From NCBI GenBank assembly GCA_900553435.1, contig USDC01000040.1, positions 1 to 6,548 of the forward strand: a DNA stretch of 6,548 nucleotides, read 5' to 3'. The DNA is from an uncultured Mycoplasmatota bacterium (GTDB taxonomy: Bacteria > Bacillota_I > Bacilli_A > RF39 > UBA660). The notes beneath the pieces were generated by a model. It was not told the origin of the DNA. It did no database searches and saw nothing but the letters and a program-made list of their open reading frames with translations. A program made the position numbers and the translations under genes. The stretch's first letter is position 1. Each line of letters begins with the position of its first letter. This document shows, one piece after another, positions 1 to 5,766 of the stretch.

Positions 1-1307
1 TATATAAATATAAAGAATTAAATTCTAATAATATATTAATTTTCTCACCTAATGACGTGTTTTTTGAATACATATCAGCAGTTTTGCCAGAATTAGGTGA
101 GGAAAATGTAATGAAAACTACATTTTATGATTTTTCAAAAGAAATATTGAAATGTAAAAATGTTGAGTCTTTTACAAATTATATAGAACGAGCTTATAAT
201 ACTGCGGACAATACTGTTATAAAAAGGAAAATGTCTGATAATTTTAAAGTTGAATTAGATAATTTTTTAAATCAATATTTATCAGATTTAGAATTTTTAG
301 AGGGTTTTTCTACGGAAACCGAAAAAGTTACAAAAGAAGATATTAATTATTTATTAAAAGAAAAATATACTAATCACACTCTAGAAACAAGACTTGAATT
401 TATTGCAGACTACATTTGTAATAAATGTAAATTAAATCATAGAAAAAATAAGAATAGAGTGCAAAACAAACTTATAGAAAAGTTAAATATGAAAATAGAC
501 ATATTTTCTGTTTATAATATGTTAATGGAAAAACTAGGTTATGAAAAAATAAGTCAATCAAATTTAAAATATGAAGATATTACACCTTTATTATATATTA
601 ATTTCAAATTAAAAGGTTTTCCAAATTATTCACATATAAAACAAATAGTAATTGACGAGGCACAAGATTATTCACATTTACAAATGGAACTTATTAGTAA
701 ATTATTTTCAAATGCTTCATTTACAATATTAGGAGATATTAATCAAACTATTAACCCTAATTATAAATATAATTCTTTAAAAGAATTATCAAATTTGCGT
801 GAAAAATCTAATTACCTTGAATTAAATAAAACATATCGTTCCTCTCAAGAAATTATTGATTATTCTAATAAAGTTCTTGGGCTAAATAACGTGAGTGCTA
901 TAAGGCATAGCAATAATATACCTGTTATTGAAGAAACAGTAGGAAGAGATGATATAGATAAAGCTTTTCCTAGATATTTAGATATGTTAAAAAGTAATGG
1001 TTTTAAGAAAAATGCAATTATTACTAAAAATAAAGAAGAAGCAATTTACTTATTTAAAAAATTAAAAGATATTGCAGAAAATTTAACATTAATTAATGAA
1101 AAGAAAGATAATAATATACATGGAAACATAATTATACCTTCATATATTTCAAAAGGTTTAGAATTTGATGGAGTAATAGTTTATACTGATTTAGAAAATC
1201 CATATAATGAAAATGAAAAAAATTTATATTATGTAGTCCTTACAAGAGCTCAACATGAACTTATAGTATGTAATCAAAAATCACAGACTTTAGTAAGAAA
1301 AAAGTAA
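1..1307 (+). CDS. helD: HelD-family UvrD-like helicase, RNA polymerase recycling factor (C-terminal part, cut by left edge)
   Basis: This is the C-terminal half of a superfamily 1 (UvrD/Rep-like) ATPase that best resembles HelD, which strips stalled RNA polymerase from DNA and RNA using ATP. The frame is open from position 3 with no stop. The residues before the GTG at 57 (NNILIFSPNDVFFEYIS) match the conserved stretch that follows the Walker A loop in HelD, so GTG57 is internal and the true start lies outside the window. Counting from GTG57, visible motifs are Walker B DEAQDYS (about 200), motif III GDINQT (226), TYRSS (259), SKGLEFD (365) and VVLTRAQHEL (about 393). The phrase YSHIKQIVIDEAQDYS is typical of HelD rather than of UvrD or PcrA. 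The Walker A loop and the N-terminal polymerase-binding coiled coil must be upstream. The stop TAA (1305-1307) runs into a hairpin terminator. HelD assignment is likely; exact cellular role is inferred from the family. Confidence 0.87.
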   Translation, partial: YKYKELNSNNILIFSPNDVFFEYISAVLPELGEENVMKTTFYDFSKEILKCKNVESFTNYIERAYNTADNTVIKRKMSDNFKVELDNFLNQYLSDLEFLEGFSTETEKVTKEDINYLLKEKYTNHTLETRLEFIADYICNKCKLNHRKNKNRVQNKLIEKLNMKIDIFSVYNMLMEKLGYEKISQSNLKYEDITPLLYINFKLKGFPNYSHIKQIVIDEAQDYSHLQMELISKLFSNASFTILGDINQTINPNYKYNSLKELSNLREKSNYLELNKTYRSSQEIIDYSNKVLGLNNVSAIRHSNNIPVIEETVGRDDIDKAFPRYLDMLKSNGFKKNAIITKNKEEAIYLFKKLKDIAENLTLINEKKDNNIHGNIIIPSYISKGLEFDGVIVYTDLENPYNENEKNLYYVVLTRAQHELIVCNQKSQTLVRKK

Positions 1308-1345
1308 AAAAATATTTTGCTAAAATATGCAAAATATTTTTTATT
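1307..1345 (+). terminator. Symmetrical hairpin terminator after helD
   Basis: A perfect 14-bp inverted repeat is present: arm 1307-1320 (AAAAAATATTTTGC), loop 1321-1328, arm 1329-1342 ending in six T, followed by more AT. The stem is weak in G+C, but the T-run is inside and after the right arm. On the minus strand the arm also ends in a T-run, so it could stop both helD and the minus-strand xre-like gene at 1437-1690. Confidence 0.65.
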
Positions 1346-1396
1346 TAAATCAACGTTGTAAAAATAAATTACTTTTTAATGTTTATAAAATATGAT

Positions 1397-1424
1397 TATG
1401 TTATACTAAAATAGGGTGAGTAAA
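1397..1424 (+). promoter_or_regulatory. Extended -10 promoter with ribosome-site-like leader, antisense to the xre-like gene
   Basis: TATG at 1397-1400 is followed by one base and TATACT at 1402-1407, a good extended -10; no clear -35 is seen. Exactly as in the mutL promoter, GGTGAGTAAA begins 13 bases after the first base of the -10 hexamer (1415-1424). No gene starts here: the GTG at 1416 opens only 15 codons before TAA. A transcript from this site would run antisense across the xre-like gene toward the membrane-protein gene at 1770. Activity is inferred. Confidence 0.4.
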
Positions 1425-1436
1425 TATTTAAAGAAA

Positions 1437-1690
1437 TTATTTAGTATTAATGCGTTTTTTTAAAGTGTTATGTCCCTGATCTTTAAGTAGTAAATAAGGT
1501 TCAACTTTTAGTTTTTAGCAATATTTTCAAGGGTGTCAATTGCTATATTACCTTTAAAATTTTCTATATCACTTATATATCTTGGACTTAAATTACAATT
1601 TTCGGCCAATTGTTCTTGTGATAGTTTTAATTGAAACCTATAATATTTAACATTAGTTCCTAACACTTTACGTATTTTACTAATTTTCAT
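1437..1690 (-). pseudogene. Xre-type helix-turn-helix regulator, broken by one -1 frameshift
   Basis: Reading from ATG 1690 gives an intact small DNA-binding domain: recognition region with LSQEQLAENCNLSPRYISDI (about residues 23-42), then the following helices up to LENIAKN. A TAA at 1508-1510 stops it after 60 residues. Shifting to the -1 frame at TAAAAAC (minus strand, about 1510-1516) restores the expected continuation LKVEPYLLLKDQGHNTLKKR and runs 24 residues to TAA at 1437-1439. Together this makes an 84-residue protein, a normal size for a single-domain Xre repressor. The start has a GGTGG ribosome-site-like sequence (1697-1701) 6 bases upstream. The gene is divergent from the membrane-protein gene at 1770. 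Truncation leaves the HTH itself, so a shortened protein might still bind DNA. A one-base assembly error in the A5 run is an alternative to true decay; programmed frameshifting is possible but less likely. Confidence 0.75.
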
Positions 1691-1707
1691 CTCACACCAC
1701 CACTTCT

Positions 1708-1717
1708 CGTTTATAAT
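1708..1717. promoter_or_regulatory. Overlapping divergent -10 elements between xre-like gene and membrane-protein gene
   Basis: TATAAT lies on the plus strand at 1712-1717. On the minus strand TATAAA is read from 1715 to 1710, so the two overlap. Convincing -35 boxes are absent on both sides. This is where the divergent xre-like gene (start 1690) and the membrane-protein gene (start 1770) must be transcribed from if they have their own promoters. Confidence 0.4.
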
Positions 1718-1739
1718 TTTTTATTAAAAATAAACATGA

Positions 1740-1751
1740 AGTGGTATCACT
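1740..1751. promoter_or_regulatory. Near-palindrome, candidate Xre operator
   Basis: AGTGGTATCACT is one base away from a perfect 12-bp palindrome (AGTG arms, TATC centre). It lies between the divergent -10 elements and the ribosome site of the 71-residue membrane protein. The ribosome-site region of the xre-like gene, read on the minus strand (about 1695-1704), also begins AGTGGT. Small Xre proteins usually bind such dyads next to their own promoter; binding here is inference. Confidence 0.3.
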
Positions 1752-1769
1752 GAAATGAAAGGAGGAAAA

Positions 1770-1985
1770 ATGTTAAGAAAAACTTTTATTTCGTTAGCAA
1801 TTATTGGGGCAGTAGTTATATTATATTTATCTTTTACTTTGCCAAACAATCCATATGAAATGATACCCTCGATACTTTATTACAATCATTATAGACCACT
1901 TTGGTTTTGCGACTTTGTTGGGATTACAGGCTTATATATTATAATGTTATGTACTTTATATGAAAAAATAAAAAAAATAGTATAA
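1770..1985 (+). CDS. Small membrane protein, two predicted transmembrane helices, function unknown
   Basis: A 71-residue protein. ATG 1770 is chosen over the in-frame ATG 1755 because a perfect AAAGGAGG (1758-1765) lies just before it and would be inside the coding region with the earlier start. The N-terminus has two basic residues (MLRK) followed by a hydrophobic helix at about 5-25 (FISLAIIGAVVILYLSF). A polar, tyrosine-rich loop comes next, then a second hydrophobic helix at about 47-64, and a lysine-rich tail (EKIKKIV). By the positive-inside rule both ends probably face the cytoplasm and the loop (PNNPYEM... to RPLWF) is outside. I do not recognise the family. Its position opposite an Xre regulator recalls small regulated membrane proteins such as immunity proteins or toxin/holin-like peptides, but no sequence motif supports any of these. 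The stop codon sits in the hairpin at 1975-1999. Confidence 0.65.
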   Translation: MLRKTFISLAIIGAVVILYLSFTLPNNPYEMIPSILYYNHYRPLWFCDFVGITGLYIIMLCTLYEKIKKIV

Positions 1986-1999
1986 AATATATACTATTT
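1975..1999. terminator. Shared hairpin terminator between convergent membrane-protein gene and xre remnant
   Basis: A perfect 10-bp inverted repeat: AAATAGTATA (1975-1984), 5-base loop, TATACTATTT (1990-1999). On the minus strand the stem is followed by a long T tract (complement of 1962-1977), so it is a strong terminator for the leftward xre remnant. On the plus strand no T-run follows. The stop codons of both converging frames (TAA 1983-1985 plus; TAG 1994-1996 minus) lie in the stem. Confidence 0.7.
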
Positions 2000-2140
2000 A
2001 GAGTCGACGTCTTCACTTTCAAAAAAATCTTTAATATTAACCTTTAAGACATCGACTATTCTTCCGACAATTACTAAAGTAAAATACTTTTTTGGATTTG
2101 CACTTTCAATTTGTGATAAATAGTGCATAGTTATTATACG
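1994..2140 (-). pseudogene. 5'-truncated Xre-type HTH regulator remnant
   Basis: The minus strand encodes a tail end of an Xre-type domain: YLSQIESANPKK, then VGRIVDVLKVNIKDFFESED, stop TAG at 1994-1996. This matches the recognition helix and the last helices of small HTH repressors (pattern YLSxIE ... IAxxLxVxxxxLF) and lines up with the same part of the xre-like gene at 1437-1690 without being a close copy. From the ATG at 2128 there are only 44 residues. The frame stays open upstream to a stop at 2213-2215, but those residues (lysine-rich, no SQxxLA pattern) do not supply helices 1-2, and I find no such helices in the other two frames. It therefore looks like a gene that lost its 5' part by deletion or insertion. 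Its terminator is still present at 1975-1999. A very short functional peptide cannot be excluded. Confidence 0.55.
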
Positions 2141-2157
2141 CAAAGGCTTCTTTTTTA

Positions 2158-2247
2158 TTATGTATAATGAAAAATGTATGGATTTTCTATTGTTCCGTTT
2201 CCAGAAGTAATTTTAAGCTTATAATTGTAAGCTTTCTTTTTTATTTT
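2158..2247 (-). pseudogene. Possible C-terminal scrap of a secreted-type protein
   Basis: A 29-codon stop-to-stop frame on the minus strand contains SGNGTIENPYIFHYT just before its TAA (2158-2160). From memory, G-x-G-T-x-x-x-P-Y-I near a C-terminus is common in secreted or surface proteins of Gram-positive bacteria. It has no start codon or body: its upstream side is the mutL promoter. It overlaps the plus-strand hairpin 2215-2234. It may be a relic of a gene replaced at this locus, or chance. Confidence 0.2.
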
Positions 2248-2250
2248 TTA
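2215..2250 (+). terminator. Hairpin plus T-run upstream of mutL promoter
   Basis: AAGCTTA (2215-2221), 6-base loop, TAAGCTT (2228-2234), then TCTTTTTTATTTTTTA. This is a regular plus-strand intrinsic terminator. It lies before the mutL -10, so it ends an upstream transcript instead of attenuating mutL. No plus-strand gene ends close to it; the nearest is the membrane protein, 230 bases upstream. It may therefore be left over from a lost gene or may stop read-through from the island. Confidence 0.65.
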
Positions 2251-2252
2251 AA

Positions 2253-2274
2253 TGATATAATTTTTATAGGTGAG
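2253..2274 (+). promoter_or_regulatory. mutL operon promoter (extended -10) and ribosome-binding site
   Basis: TGA then TATAAT (2253-2261) is a consensus extended -10. AGGTGAG (2268-2274) is a strong Shine-Dalgarno 4 bases before GTG 2279, so it decides the start. Transcription would begin near 2267-2269, giving a leader of only about 10-12 bases with the ribosome site at its very 5' end. No -35 consensus is visible. Confidence 0.65.
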
Positions 2275-2278
2275 TAAA

Positions 2279-4015
2279 GTGTCAAAAATAAAAGTAATGG
2301 ATGAAATTCTTGCAAATAAAATTGCTGCTGGTGAAGTAGTTGAAAGGTGTTCTAGTGTTGTAAAAGAACTTGTAGAAAACTCTATAGACGCAGGAAGTAA
2401 AAATATTAAAGTTGAACTTATTTTAAGTGGAATGAAAATGATAAAAGTAACTGATGATGGAAGTGGTATGGATAAGACAGATGCAGTTAATTGTTTCCTA
2501 AGACATGCTACTAGCAAAATAAAAACTGAAAATGATCTTCCATTTATTAATACATTAGGTTTTAGGGGGGAAGCACTTGCTTCTATCGCAAGTGTTAGTG
2601 AAGTAGTTTTAAAAACGAGTGATGAAAAAGAAGGAACAGAAGTTCATATAAATGGTGGAAAGTTAGATGAAGTTAAAAATTATGAACTTAGAAAAGGTAC
2701 TATTATAGAAGTAAATAATTTATTTTATAATACACCCGCACGTTTAAAATTTTTAAAGACACCACAAAGTGAGTTATATAATATAGTTTCTTTAATGGAA
2801 AAAATAGCTCTTAGTGAGGCAGATATTGCATTTAGTTTATATAATGATGAAAGATTAGTTTTAAAAACAAACGGTAGTGGAGATTTACTTAAAACAATTC
2901 ATGAAATTTACGGACTTAATGTATCTAAACACATGGTTTATATTGAGGGAGCAAATGAAGACTATTTAATTAAGGGATATGTTAGTGATATTAATGTATA
3001 TAGAAGTAATAGAAACCATATGACAATATTTGTAAATAATAGAATTATTAAAAATAATTTTATAAATAAAATAATAAAAGACGCATATCATACATTTTTA
3101 GCTGAAAATAAATTTCCAATAGTTGTACTTAATATAGAGGTTGACCCAACTATCATAGATGTTAATATACATCCCACTAAACAAGATATAAAACTTGGTA
3201 AAACAGATATGTTAGAAGATTTACTTTTTAATTTAATAAGGAATAAATTAAATAATACAGATAATAAATTCGTAGTTAAAGGTGAAGTAAATAAACCTGT
3301 ATATGAAGAGTCTTATACTGAAGAATATATAATTAACGATGATTTAGTAAATTATGAAAAGATAGAAAATGTTACTTTTGATTTTTCAAATGATGGAAGA
3401 GAAGAAATAAAAGAAACCCATGAAAGAGAAAAAGAAATATTCTATCCTGTTGGACTTGTAATGGGAACATATTTAATTTGCCAAAAAGAAGAAGAAATGG
3501 AAATAATTGATATTCACGCAGCTAATGAAAGAATAAACTATGAAAAATTTCTTAATGCTCTTAAAGAAGAAAAAATAAGTACAACAGAAATGTTATTCCC
3601 AGTAGTAATTGAATATTCTCACGAAGAGAGTTTAAAACTAAAAGAAATGTTAGATAAAGTAACTAAAATGGGAATTAAAATAGAAGAGTTTGGAATAAAT
3701 ACATATAAAATAAGTGGACATCCAACTTGGCTTTTAAAAGGATATGAAGAAGAAAGTATAAAAAGAATATTAGATTTATTTATAAATTCAAATGGTAACT
3801 TTGATAGAGTAAAATTTAACGAACAACTTGCTATTAACCTTGCTTGTAAAATGAGTGTTAAAGCAAACACAAATATCTCATATACTGAAATGGAAGAATT
3901 AGTGCGCAAGCTTCTTGATTGTGAATTCCCTTATACTTGCCCTCATGGTAGACCAACTATATTAAAATATCCAAAATATGAATTAGAAAAATTATTTAAG
4001 AGAGTAAATCCATGA
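2279..4015 (+). CDS. mutL: DNA mismatch repair endonuclease MutL
   Basis: MutL couples mismatch recognition by MutS to strand nicking and excision. GTG 2279 is preferred to the in-frame GTG 2270, because AGGTGAG covers the earlier codon and the protein then starts MSKIKVMDEI as in the family; length is 578 residues, slightly short for MutL. The N-terminal GHKL ATPase is complete: IAAGEVVER (15-23), ELVENSIDAG (catalytic Glu30 and Mg-binding Asn34), DDGSGM (59-64), GFRGEAL (94-100), NTPARLKFLK (151-160), HPTK (298-301). An acidic linker follows at about 330-385. The C-terminal domain carries the metal-dependent nuclease motif DIHAANERINYE (411-422, fitting DxHAxxExxxxE), ACKMS (522-526) and CPHGRP (554-559), so it should be a nicking MutL, unlike E. 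coli MutL. No mutS is in the window. The stop TGA overlaps the miaA start as ATGA, giving translational coupling. Confidence 0.97.
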   Translation: MSKIKVMDEILANKIAAGEVVERCSSVVKELVENSIDAGSKNIKVELILSGMKMIKVTDDGSGMDKTDAVNCFLRHATSKIKTENDLPFINTLGFRGEALASIASVSEVVLKTSDEKEGTEVHINGGKLDEVKNYELRKGTIIEVNNLFYNTPARLKFLKTPQSELYNIVSLMEKIALSEADIAFSLYNDERLVLKTNGSGDLLKTIHEIYGLNVSKHMVYIEGANEDYLIKGYVSDINVYRSNRNHMTIFVNNRIIKNNFINKIIKDAYHTFLAENKFPIVVLNIEVDPTIIDVNIHPTKQDIKLGKTDMLEDLLFNLIRNKLNNTDNKFVVKGEVNKPVYEESYTEEYIINDDLVNYEKIENVTFDFSNDGREEIKETHEREKEIFYPVGLVMGTYLICQKEEEMEIIDIHAANERINYEKFLNALKEEKISTTEMLFPVVIEYSHEESLKLKEMLDKVTKMGIKIEEFGINTYKISGHPTWLLKGYEEESIKRILDLFINSNGNFDRVKFNEQLAINLACKMSVKANTNISYTEMEELVRKLLDCEFPYTCPHGRPTILKYPKYELEKLFKRVNP

Positions 4016-4881
4016 TTATAACAATTGTTGGTCCAACTGGAGTGGGGAAAAGTAAACTAAGTATAGAGTTAGCTAAAAAATATAATGCAGTCATAATTAA
4101 TGCTGACCAAGTACAAATGTATAAATACTTTAATATTGGCACAGCTAAGACTACAGAAAAAGAAATGGATGGCATCAAACATTTTTTAATTGATTTTCTT
4201 GAACCAGAAACAGAATATACAATTTATAATTTTCAAAAAGAAGGTAGAAAATTATTAGATAAATTTATAAAAGAAAATAAAAATGTAGTTATAGTTGGAG
4301 GAAGTGGCCTTTATATAAAAGCACTTCTTTATGACTATGAATTATTACAAGAGGATAAAAACAATGATTTAAATTTAGAGAAATATACTAATCAAGAATT
4401 AAAATCTAAAGTTGATAAAATATATAAAGATAATAATATCCACGTAAACAATAGAAAAAGGTTAATTAGATTTTTAGAAAAATATCATAATACTGGAAAA
4501 GTAAATGATAAAAATAATAATAAACTTCTTTATAATTGTATTTTTATTGGTCTTTATACATCAAGAGAAAAACTATATAATATAATTAATAATAGGGTAG
4601 AAGACATGTTTAAAAACGGTTTGCTGAAAGAAGCAGAAAATCTAAAAAAACATAAAAAATCTAATGAAATAATAGGATATAAAGAATTAAATATGTATTT
4701 TTCTAATAAAATTTCTTTAGAAGAAGCAAAAGAAAAAATAAAACAAAATAGTAGAAGATATGCTAAAAGACAATATACATGGTTTAAAAACCAAATGGAT
4801 ATTAAATGGTTTAATGTAGATTATGAAAATATTAATAATACAGTTTTAGAGATAGAAGACTACATAAAGGAAAGTGAATAA
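4012..4881 (+). CDS. miaA: tRNA dimethylallyltransferase MiaA
   Basis: MiaA moves the dimethylallyl group from DMAPP to N6 of adenosine 37 in tRNAs that read U-starting codons, in the cytoplasm; this steadies codon pairing. The 289-residue protein has the full set of motifs: P-loop GPTGVGKS (7-14), the substrate loop ADQVQMY with general-base Asp32, IGTAK (42-46), IKHFLID (55-61), VGGSGLY (95-101), the NNRKRLIRFLEKY helix, INNRVEDMF, IGYKEL, and the C-terminal RRYAKRQYTWF tRNA-binding signature. The residue after Asp32 is Gln, where Ser is usual and Ala occurs in some relatives. ATG 4012 lies inside the mutL stop (ATGA), and the next gene starts directly after its TAA, so it is the middle gene of a tight operon. 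mutL-miaA adjacency is common in Firmicutes. Identification is firm. Confidence 0.97.
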   Translation: MIITIVGPTGVGKSKLSIELAKKYNAVIINADQVQMYKYFNIGTAKTTEKEMDGIKHFLIDFLEPETEYTIYNFQKEGRKLLDKFIKENKNVVIVGGSGLYIKALLYDYELLQEDKNNDLNLEKYTNQELKSKVDKIYKDNNIHVNNRKRLIRFLEKYHNTGKVNDKNNNKLLYNCIFIGLYTSREKLYNIINNRVEDMFKNGLLKEAENLKKHKKSNEIIGYKELNMYFSNKISLEEAKEKIKQNSRRYAKRQYTWFKNQMDIKWFNVDYENINNTVLEIEDYIKESE

Positions 4882-5757
4882 ATGAAAGAAAAAAGAGTAC
4901 GTTTTTTTATTAATGAATATAAAGATGAATTAGATACTACTTATTTAAATAAAGTATTACTAAATGATGAGTTAATGGAAGAATTATCAAAATTAGATAA
5001 TGAAAAAATGCTTACTGGTTTAAAGATAGCCCAACTTAAAGCAGATTTTTCATATAAATTAAAAGCTTTAAAATATTTAGAAAAATTAGAAAATAACTTT
5101 CTTACATTTGAAGCTTCTTTATTATTTAGCAGCGCAATACTTATTAAAAACAATATAGTTTTTGAATCAGTAAAAACTTTATTAGAAATCGAAAACATTA
5201 AAATGATGAACATAGTTTTTGATGTTTTAACAAATGAACTAGCAGTTAAGCAGGGAATATCTACTTCTGCTGCGAAAATCATTGGTACATTTGATAATAG
5301 TATCAATGCAGAAATAGCTTCCTTATTATTTAAAAACAAAACAACGCTTTCCAAAGAAACTATATTTGATGCACTTTTAATGATAAAAAATGCAACTGAT
5401 AAAGTAAAAGCAAAAAAAATATATGAGCTTTATACAAATATAGATATAAAAAAATATGTGGACAAAGAATACTTAAGAAAAGCATCGATATTAATAAATA
5501 CTTCTACAAATGAATATAATACAATCTATGTTTATGATGTTTTAACATTTCTGCCAGGAATAAAAAACAAAGTATCTTTAAAAGGAGCGGAACTAATTAA
5601 AAACATAAGCGAAGAAAATAAAGTAGAAGCTGCGATGTTAGCTCAAATGTTATGTACAAGTAAGTTAGTAAAAAACACAGAAATATTAGAAGAAGTAAAA
5701 AGAGTATTACAAAATATTGAAAAAGATAAATTCATTAAAAAAAATAAACCACTTTAG
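4882..5757 (+). CDS. Unrecognised all-helical repeat (alpha-solenoid-like) protein in the mutL-miaA operon
   Basis: I do not recognise this 291-residue protein. It starts at ATG 4882 immediately after the miaA TAA (no gap), with a modest AAAGG 11 bases upstream, so it is probably translated by coupling. The sequence has no signal peptide, membrane helix, glycine- or proline-rich stretch, cysteine cluster or nucleotide-binding motif; Lys, Leu, Ile, Glu and Asn dominate and helix pairs are expected throughout. Similar blocks recur: EASLLFSSAILIKNN (from 77), EIASLLFKNKTTLSKE (from 144), KASILINTSTNEYN (from 200) and EAAMLAQMLCTSKLVKNTE (from 249), each followed by a second amphipathic helix. 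The last two blocks are about 49-55 residues from the preceding one. This suggests a solenoid of HEAT/TPR-like helical hairpins, probably a cytoplasmic scaffold or binding protein. Operon position hints at a link with repair or tRNA modification, but it could equally be unrelated. Its stop lies in the 5741-5766 hairpin. Confidence 0.8.
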   Translation: MKEKRVRFFINEYKDELDTTYLNKVLLNDELMEELSKLDNEKMLTGLKIAQLKADFSYKLKALKYLEKLENNFLTFEASLLFSSAILIKNNIVFESVKTLLEIENIKMMNIVFDVLTNELAVKQGISTSAAKIIGTFDNSINAEIASLLFKNKTTLSKETIFDALLMIKNATDKVKAKKIYELYTNIDIKKYVDKEYLRKASILINTSTNEYNTIYVYDVLTFLPGIKNKVSLKGAELIKNISEENKVEAAMLAQMLCTSKLVKNTEILEEVKRVLQNIEKDKFIKKNKPL

Positions 5758-5766
5758 GTTTATTTT
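5741..5766. terminator. Bidirectional hairpin terminator between the mutL operon and the transglutaminase-like gene
   Basis: A perfect 10-bp stem, AAAATAAACC (5741-5750), 6-base loop, GGTTTATTTT (5757-5766). On the minus strand it is followed by a run of eight T (complement of 5737-5744), a strong terminator for the leftward gene. On the plus strand the tail TTTTAATTT is weaker. Both convergent stop codons touch it (TAG 5755-5757; TAA on minus at 5765-5767). Confidence 0.8.

Noticed and set aside
1349..1358. Palindrome CAACGTTG in the helD-xre gap
   Set aside because: Eight bases only, no extension of symmetry, no second copy and no promoter directly overlapping it.
1416..1463. 15-codon plus-strand frame from GTG 1416 behind the 1402 promoter
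   Set aside because: The GTG lies within the ribosome-site-like sequence itself, so nothing is left to initiate it; the peptide has no recognisable feature.
2160..2210. 16-codon plus-strand frame from ATG 2160 ending just before the 2215 hairpin
   Set aside because: No ribosome site (pyrimidine-rich upstream) and no recognisable sequence; position before the terminator is suggestive but not enough.
1986..2269. Riboswitch or structured leader before mutL
   Set aside because: The only clear hairpin (2215-2234 with T-run) lies upstream of the mutL -10, and no known riboswitch core is recognisable.
2248..2517. 89-codon minus-strand open frame
   Set aside because: It lies opposite the start of mutL, whose ATPase motifs are unmistakable; the minus translation is a low-complexity Ser/Thr/Ile/Leu shadow without a start signal.
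3619..3909. 96-codon minus-strand open frame
   Set aside because: Shadow of the conserved C-terminal domain of mutL; no family features or ribosome site.
4013..4021. Possibility that TGA codes tryptophan (Mycoplasma code)
   Set aside because: The mutL TGA is followed by TAA two codons later, so that stop alone does not decide, but all Trp codons in these genes are TGG and no in-frame TGA occurs within any of them; the standard code fits.
3996..4178. 60-codon minus-strand open frame
   Set aside because: Shadow across the mutL/miaA junction, opposite the MiaA P-loop.
4941..5354. 137-codon minus-strand open frame
   Set aside because: Opposite the helical repeat protein, which fits the operon and has coupled translation; the antisense frame is Ser/Leu/Phe/Asn-rich as expected for the complement of Lys/Glu-rich coding DNA.
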